NCBI GenBank assembly: GCA_003558195.1
Contig: PWMM01000004.1
Location: 1-10,982 of the forward strand
Length of the DNA: 10,982 bases
Reading direction: 5' to 3'
From: Syntrophomonadaceae bacterium
GTDB taxonomy: Bacteria > Bacillota > Dethiobacteria > DTU022
Shown here: in pieces, positions 7,420 through 10,982 of the stretch
How positions within the stretch are numbered: the first letter of the stretch is position 1
Layout of the letters: each line of letters opens with the position of its first letter
The notes under the pieces: model-generated
The model's input: the letters and a program-made list of their open reading frames with translations, nothing else
The model's database searches: none
What the model was told of the DNA's origin: nothing
Translations under genes and position numbers: made by a program

Positions 7420-7887
7420 ATGGCTGTAAAACAAAAACAAATCTATTGCCGCCCAACCCTGTGCATCGGGTGCCGAATATGTGCCAACGCCTGTGCCCTG
7501 ACCCATGAAGGTACGGCAAACCCACGCCTGGGAAGGATTAACATCCGCCAGAATCTTTTCGAACGCTACGAGTACCAGGAACTGTGCCGTCACTGTGATG
7601 AGCCTCCCTGCCTTGATGCCTGCATGGTAGGTTGTATAGAAAAAAATGAAGAAACAGGAATCGTTACCAACGACGACCGTTGTGTCGGCTGCTGGATGTG
7701 CGTAATGGTTTGCCCTTATGGCAGTATGAAAAGAAACCTGATCAAGCAAATGGCTGTTAAATGCGACCAGTGCCAGGATCTGGAGAGTCCGGTATGCGTG
7801 GAGACTTGTCCTACCGGCGCTCTCGTCTACGAAGACAGGGAAGATGCAGAAGAAAAACCTTTCTTTTCTGGGCCTTCTGTAACCTGA
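7420..7887 (+). CDS. Four-cluster polyferredoxin subunit (HycB/DmsB type), partner of the AOR subunit
   Basis: A 155-residue iron-sulfur protein with four complete [4Fe-4S] ligand sets: C15-x2-C18-x2-C21-x3-C25; C56-x2-C59-x4-C64-x3-C68; C88-x2-C91-x2-C94-x3-C98; and C115-x2-C118-x7-C126-x3-C130. Two extra cysteines are C10 and C72. There is no signal peptide or twin-arginine motif, so it acts in the cytoplasm. It begins 14 bases after the AOR gene, and its ribosome-binding site (AGGGAGG, 7404-7410) overlaps that gene's stop codon, so tight coexpression is expected. It should conduct electrons between the AOR catalytic site and the flavin subunit. Four clusters match the AorA-type subunit; I recall BamC having three, which again leans away from class II benzoyl-CoA reductase. 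Confidence 0.88.
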   Translation: MAVKQKQIYCRPTLCIGCRICANACALTHEGTANPRLGRINIRQNLFERYEYQELCRHCDEPPCLDACMVGCIEKNEETGIVTNDDRCVGCWMCVMVCPYGSMKRNLIKQMAVKCDQCQDLESPVCVETCPTGALVYEDREDAEEKPFFSGPSVT

Positions 7888-7897
7888 TAACCACAGA

Positions 7898-7928
7898 AAA
7901 CCCTGATAATTAGCATATGGTCAGGTTT
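7898..7928 (+). terminator. Weak hairpin after the polyferredoxin gene
   Basis: AAACCCTGA (7898-7906) pairs with TCAGGTTT (7921-7928) with one bulged C and a 14-base loop. The 3' arm ends in TTT, but no longer T-run follows. It is a weak terminator candidate at the end of the flavoprotein-AOR-ferredoxin operon. Confidence 0.25.
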
Positions 7929-7949
7929 AGCTTTACTGTTCCTGTTATA

Positions 7950-7989
7950 GCCTGCTAGACGCTTAATAAAACGATCATCTAGCACAGGC
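7950..7989. repeat. Bulged inverted repeat upstream of the moaD-like gene
   Basis: GCC-TGCTAGA (7950-7959) pairs with TCTAGCA (7978-7984) and, after a two-base CA bulge, GGC (7987-7989). The inner 7 bp are perfect. The loop is 18 bases. It lies in the 209-base gap before the MoaD-like gene and upstream of the candidate promoter at 8030-8058. If cotranscribed with the AOR operon it could fold in the mRNA. I do not recognise a known molybdenum- or tungsten-cofactor riboswitch here. Confidence 0.5.
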
Positions 7990-8029
7990 ATAGAGAGAAG
8001 GTGCTGTAAAACCAGAGCAGCCTGAGCAA

Positions 8030-8058
8030 TTAACCCGGTTCTATTAACCTATTATAAA
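8030..8058 (+). promoter_or_regulatory. Candidate sigma-A promoter for the moaD-like gene
   Basis: TTAACC (8030-8035) and TATAAA (8053-8058) are separated by exactly 17 bases, giving 4/6 and 5/6 matches to the -35 and -10 consensus. Start of transcription would be near 8065, about 30 bases before the GTG start. The -35 overlaps a small AACC-C-GGTT dyad (8032-8040). Confidence 0.4.
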
Positions 8059-8096
8059 AATCATAACAATCTTTACAAGATAAGGGAGCAAAAACT

Positions 8097-8375
8097 GTGG
8101 CCATCAAAATAGCATTTAAATCAGGATTAAAAGATATTACCGGCGTCTCTAAAACTACCCTGGATAGAACTTTTAATACCTTTGAAAAAGCTATGCAAGA
8201 ATTAATAAGGTTATATCCAGGGTTAAAAGACGAATTGTTTTATTCTGATGGTAGCATCGATTTTGCCTATCAAATATTTCTTAACGACAAGCGTCTTTCA
8301 TGGCCTGAAAACAAAGAAACCAGGCTAAAAGACGGAGACGAGCTGATTTTTTTCATTTTTATGGCTGGCGGATAA
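8097..8375 (+). CDS. MoaD/ThiS-family sulfur-carrier protein
   Basis: A 92-residue beta-grasp protein ending in a Gly-Gly (FFIFMAGG), the C-terminus that is adenylated and thiocarboxylated in MoaD and ThiS. The pattern fits MoaD: an N-terminal strand (KIAFKSGL), a central helix (FEKAMQELIRLYPGLKDEL), a strand around IFLNDKRL, then DGDELIFFIFMAGG. MoaD supplies the dithiolene sulfurs of molybdopterin. MoaD-like genes often accompany AOR-family genes (AorD in Aromatoleum), where they presumably serve tungstopterin synthesis. It starts at GTG eight bases after AAGGGAG (8082-8088). The 209-base gap and candidate promoter suggest it may be transcribed separately from the AOR subunits. The low GC of this short gene differs somewhat from the AOR gene. 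No MoeB-like activating enzyme is visible nearby. Confidence 0.85.
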   Translation: MAIKIAFKSGLKDITGVSKTTLDRTFNTFEKAMQELIRLYPGLKDELFYSDGSIDFAYQIFLNDKRLSWPENKETRLKDGDELIFFIFMAGG

Positions 8376-8407
8376 ATAATTTAAAATGGAAAAATAACTT
8401 TAAGCTA

Positions 8408-8440
8408 ACCAGTACTCACCAGTACAAATTGCTAATTGCT
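8408..8440. repeat. Two tandem short repeats upstream of the transporter
   Basis: ACCAGTAC occurs at 8408-8415 and again at 8418-8425, a period of 10 bases (one helical turn). Immediately after, AATTGCT is repeated head to tail at 8427-8433 and 8434-8440. Both lie in the 120-base gap between the moaD-like gene and the MFS gene. They could be regulator sites or simple slippage products. No convincing promoter hexamers were found beside them. Confidence 0.45.
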
Positions 8441-8495
8441 CAAACACCAGCTAAAGCCCGGGCCTTAAAACAACTACTAGGAATAGGTGATTATA

Positions 8496-9761
8496 GTGGT
8501 AGGTAAGTTATTTTTTAAAGGAAATAAACCGGGTTTTCATTACGGTTATGTCATAATCACTATTGGCACCACTATTGTAGTCGGCTCTCTAGGCTTTGCC
8601 CGTTTCGGTTATACCATGATTTTGCCAGTAATGCAGCGTAACCTGGAACTAAGTTCAACCGAAATGGGATTACTGGCTACCGGAAACCTGACCGGTTACC
8701 TGATCTTTTCTCTCCTCGGCGGGATCCTGGCCAGCCGTTACGGCCCTAAAATAATCATTTCCTATTCCCTTTTCATAGTTGCCATCGCCATGATCGGCAC
8801 CGGCTTTGTCCAGGGCTTTGCCCTGGCTTTTATCATGCGATTGATTACAGGGCTGGGTAGCGGGGGCAGCAATGTTCCCATGATGGGCCTGGCTTCATCA
8901 TGGTTTTCTCCGCGTAAAAGAGGTATGGCTACCGGTTTAATGTCCGGCGGAAGCGGAATCGGCCTGGTTCTGGTCGGTATAATCCTGCCTAGAGTTTTTA
9001 GCTATTACGGCGACTTTGGCTGGCGGGTAGGCTGGTATTTGCTTGGTGGATTGATCTTTGTAATTGCAATCTTAGCTTACCGGCTCCTGGTAAACCGGCC
9101 TGGCCAAATTGGCCTGGCGCCTGTGGGAGGAGAAAAAAAACCTGAAAACTATAATAAAGCTTCTTCTCTGCAATGGTCACTCGTTTTCGGTTCAAGGACT
9201 ATCTGGCACATGGCTGCAATATATTTTCTTTTTGGCTTTTCATACATTATATATTCCACTTTTTTTGCCTCATTCTTAGTAGATGAGAGAGGCATGCTTG
9301 AAACAACTGCCGGCAGCTTGTGGGCTCTAATTGGCGTTATCAGTATCTTTAGCGGACTGCTCTGGGGGATTTTCTCAGATCGATTCGGCCGTCGATCCGG
9401 ATTCGTGGCCATCTTTATCCTGCAGTTTATTTCATTTCTAATATTTTCACAAACCTTTGTTTTCTCCGGTTACCTGGTTTCATCACTGCTCTTCGGCCTT
9501 ACTGCCTGGAGCATCCCCGGCGTCATGGCTGCATCTATCGGTGATCACCTCGGGAGCAGGCTGGCTCCCGCCGGTCTCGGTTTTGTGACCCTTATTTTTG
9601 GCATCGGCCAGGCCTTAGGCCCGGCTATTGCCGGCTATATGGCCGACTTAACCGCATCCTTTTCCCTGGCTTTTCTGCTGGCTGCTTTTGTTGCCTTGCT
9701 GGGAGCGGTAGTGTCATTCTTCTTAAACCTTAAACATGCCTCAACTGATTACGATTCGTAA
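8496..9761 (+). CDS. Major facilitator superfamily transporter
   Basis: About 421 residues with 12 predicted membrane helices in two halves joined by a hydrophilic loop (about 200-230, GEKKPENYNKAS). The MFS motif A appears twice, as GGILASRYGPK after helix 2 and GIFSDRFGRR after helix 8. The N-terminal GFHYGYVIITIG and GFARFGYTMILPVM resemble the YbfB/OFA-type carriers, which move small organic anions in exchange or with protons. Its place after genes for aromatic breakdown suggests uptake of benzoate or a related acid, but no residue proves a substrate. Two starts are possible: GTG at 8487, or GTG at 8496. The second is chosen because AGGTGA (8485-8490) lies five bases before it, the same arrangement as at the AOR gene. 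The membrane-transporter call is secure; the substrate is not. Confidence 0.87.
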   Translation: MVGKLFFKGNKPGFHYGYVIITIGTTIVVGSLGFARFGYTMILPVMQRNLELSSTEMGLLATGNLTGYLIFSLLGGILASRYGPKIIISYSLFIVAIAMIGTGFVQGFALAFIMRLITGLGSGGSNVPMMGLASSWFSPRKRGMATGLMSGGSGIGLVLVGIILPRVFSYYGDFGWRVGWYLLGGLIFVIAILAYRLLVNRPGQIGLAPVGGEKKPENYNKASSLQWSLVFGSRTIWHMAAIYFLFGFSYIIYSTFFASFLVDERGMLETTAGSLWALIGVISIFSGLLWGIFSDRFGRRSGFVAIFILQFISFLIFSQTFVFSGYLVSSLLFGLTAWSIPGVMAASIGDHLGSRLAPAGLGFVTLIFGIGQALGPAIAGYMADLTASFSLAFLLAAFVALLGAVVSFFLNLKHASTDYDS

Positions 9762-9906
9762 TTTCTTAATTAAAAAATATCTGTAAAGCAGGCAGAAATA
9801 TATCTTGAGATTTTGTAACCACCAACCTGCCACGGGTTTGCAAGGGGTCATTTTGAAATCCAGCTTTTGGGACAACGGCTCATCCGAGTAAGGGCCCTCT
9901 TGTTCC
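9762..9906. other. Gene-free gap after the transporter
   Basis: No coding frame, RNA gene or convincing terminator is seen. Small dyads (for example AGGGCCCT at 9891-9898) are present but short. The stretch separates the transporter from the promoter of the next gene. Confidence 0.5.
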
Positions 9907-9935
9907 TTGATATATATGTAAAGCCATGATAAAAT
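9907..9935 (+). promoter_or_regulatory. Strong sigma-A promoter with extended -10 for the YihY-family gene
   Basis: TTGATA (9907-9912) and TAAAAT (9930-9935) are spaced by exactly 17 bases, each one base off consensus, with a TGA extended -10 (9927-9929) directly before the -10. Transcription would start near 9942, giving a leader of about 40 bases. This is the best promoter in the window and marks the following gene as an independent unit. Confidence 0.65.
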
Positions 9936-9981
9936 TACCAGTAAGACCGGTTAATTAAAACACCAGAGGCAGGATAAAATC

Positions 9982-10982
9982 ATGAAAGAAAGGCTTCTTG
10001 GCCTGATCCGCTTCGTAGAAAAAGCAATCCAATTTCTCCTGGTCGACATCTGGAAGATTCCATCCAGCGAGCTTACCCCTGGTAATAGCTTCCTACTCAA
10101 CCTGCTCCGGATCCTGGTCCTCTCTATCCGGGGAATGCGAGAAGATAAGATCCTGCTGAGAGCGCCCGCCCTTACTTTTTATTCTCTCTTCAGTATAGTG
10201 CCGGCAGCAGCGCTGGCTTTTGGCATAGCCCAGGGCTTCGGCCTGGAAAGATTTCTAGAAATACAGCTCCAGGCTGCCCTGGTGGGTAGGGAAGAGGTTT
10301 TTTACTGGCTTATGGAACTAACCGAACTACTGCTTGCCGAAATCCATGGCGGCACCCTGGCCGCTTTCGGGCTGTTCACGCTGATCTATACAATCGCCAT
10401 GCTCCTGAACAATATCGAAAAATCTTTCAACGAAATCTGGCAGGTAAGCAGGGGTAGACCCCTGTCCCGAAAGTTGAGCGATTACTTTGCCATGATGTTT
10501 ATCGCTCCCCTCTTTTTCATCCTGGCCAGCGTGACCACAGTTTACCTAAATACCCAGGTTGAAGAACTTAACGGGATTATAATCGATTCCCTGTTGCTAT
10601 TGATGATCAGGGTTGCACCCTACCTGATCATCTGGATCCTTTTTACCCTGCTTTTCATGGTCATGCCCAACACCAGGGTCCGTTTTACATCAGCCATTGT
10701 CGCCGGTATCATTTCCGGCACCGCCTTCCAGGTAGCCCAGTGGGGATACATTACTTTCCAGATCGGCGCCGCCAGGTATGGGGCAATGTACGGATCCTTT
10801 GCCGCCCTGCCCCTGTTGATGCTCTGGATGCATGTAAGCTGGATCATAGTCCTCTTCGGAGCGGAGCTATCCTACGCCAATCATAACGTGGAAAGTTATG
10901 AATTCGAATCTGAAACCAGAAACATCAGCCCGTTTAACAAAAAAATTCTTTCCCTTTATATCCTGCAGCTGCTGGATATAAA
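9982..10982 (+). CDS. YihY/BrkB (UPF0761) family integral membrane protein, 3' end beyond window
   Basis: An open frame runs from ATG 9982 to the window edge without a stop, giving 333 codons of a longer gene. It matches the YihY/virulence factor BrkB family, once mislabelled RNase BN. Family traits are ALTFYSLFSIVPAAALAFGIA (63-83), the conserved helix end NNIEKSFNEIW (143-153), and RYGAMYGSFAALPLLMLW (265-282) followed by SWIIVLFGAELSYA (286-299). About six membrane helices are expected, with a cytoplasmic N-terminus. AGGA (9971-9974) lies seven bases before the start. Its function is not established in the family; membrane transport or envelope roles have been suggested. It has its own promoter and no evident link to aromatic degradation, so it probably is an unrelated housekeeping neighbour. 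Confidence 0.85.
   Translation, partial: MKERLLGLIRFVEKAIQFLLVDIWKIPSSELTPGNSFLLNLLRILVLSIRGMREDKILLRAPALTFYSLFSIVPAAALAFGIAQGFGLERFLEIQLQAALVGREEVFYWLMELTELLLAEIHGGTLAAFGLFTLIYTIAMLLNNIEKSFNEIWQVSRGRPLSRKLSDYFAMMFIAPLFFILASVTTVYLNTQVEELNGIIIDSLLLLMIRVAPYLIIWILFTLLFMVMPNTRVRFTSAIVAGIISGTAFQVAQWGYITFQIGAARYGAMYGSFAALPLLMLWMHVSWIIVLFGAELSYANHNVESYEFESETRNISPFNKKILSLYILQLLDI

Noticed and set aside
7402..7749. 115-codon open frame on the minus strand
   Set aside because: It is opposite the polyferredoxin gene, whose four cysteine-cluster motifs prove the + strand is coding. It has no ribosome-binding site or recognisable domain.
8456..8463. GCCCGGGC palindrome before the transporter
   Set aside because: An eight-base self-complementary sequence with no loop cannot be a terminator and is short enough to be chance.
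1..10982. CRISPR arrays, tRNA or rRNA genes, insertion sequences, phage genes
   Set aside because: No regularly spaced repeats, RNA gene structures, transposase motifs or terminal inverted repeats with target duplications were seen.

Overview
All ten genes in this window lie on the + strand. Strong AAGGAGG-type ribosome-binding sites, several TTG and GTG starts, sigma-A-like promoters and moderate GC suggest an anaerobic Gram-positive bacterium (Bacillota, for example a Desulfotomaculum/Pelotomaculum-like Peptococcaceae). The lineage is inferred from style and gene content only.

Region 1 (1-3960) is a block for the central anaerobic aromatic pathway downstream of benzoyl-CoA. After an AT-rich gene-free leader come a small zinc-ribbon/OB-fold (DUF35) protein, then 6-oxocyclohex-1-ene-1-carbonyl-CoA hydrolase (BamA/Oah), cyclohexa-1,5-diene-1-carbonyl-CoA hydratase (Dch/BamR) and 6-hydroxycyclohex-1-ene-1-carbonyl-CoA dehydrogenase (Had/BamQ). 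Together the three enzymes take cyclohexadienoyl-CoA through hydration, NAD-dependent oxidation and hydrolytic ring opening to 3-hydroxypimelyl-CoA. No ATP-dependent BcrABCD reductase is present in the window.

Region 2 (3961-8375) is a tungsten-enzyme block. It has an FAD/NAD(P) oxidoreductase, a catalytic subunit of the aldehyde:ferredoxin oxidoreductase (AOR) family, and a polyferredoxin with four [4Fe-4S] motifs. The first two genes are 29 bases apart and the last two 14 bases apart. A MoaD/ThiS-like sulfur carrier follows, probably for pterin cofactor synthesis. The set matches the NAD-linked three-subunit AOR type known from Aromatoleum, in a different gene order. It also resembles the BamBC core of class II benzoyl-CoA reductase. 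Its place next to the ring-opening genes makes its true substrate (an aldehyde or benzoyl-CoA) the main open question here. The residues visible favour an AOR-type enzyme.

Region 3 (8376-10982) holds an MFS transporter, perhaps for an aromatic acid, and then a separate unit: a good sigma-A promoter driving a YihY/BrkB-family membrane protein that runs off the window end.

The gaps carry several non-coding structures: a 12-bp perfect inverted repeat and a 13-base operator-like palindrome before dch, a 20-base-arm hairpin before the flavoprotein gene, a bulged hairpin before the moaD-like gene, and two tandem short repeats before the transporter.
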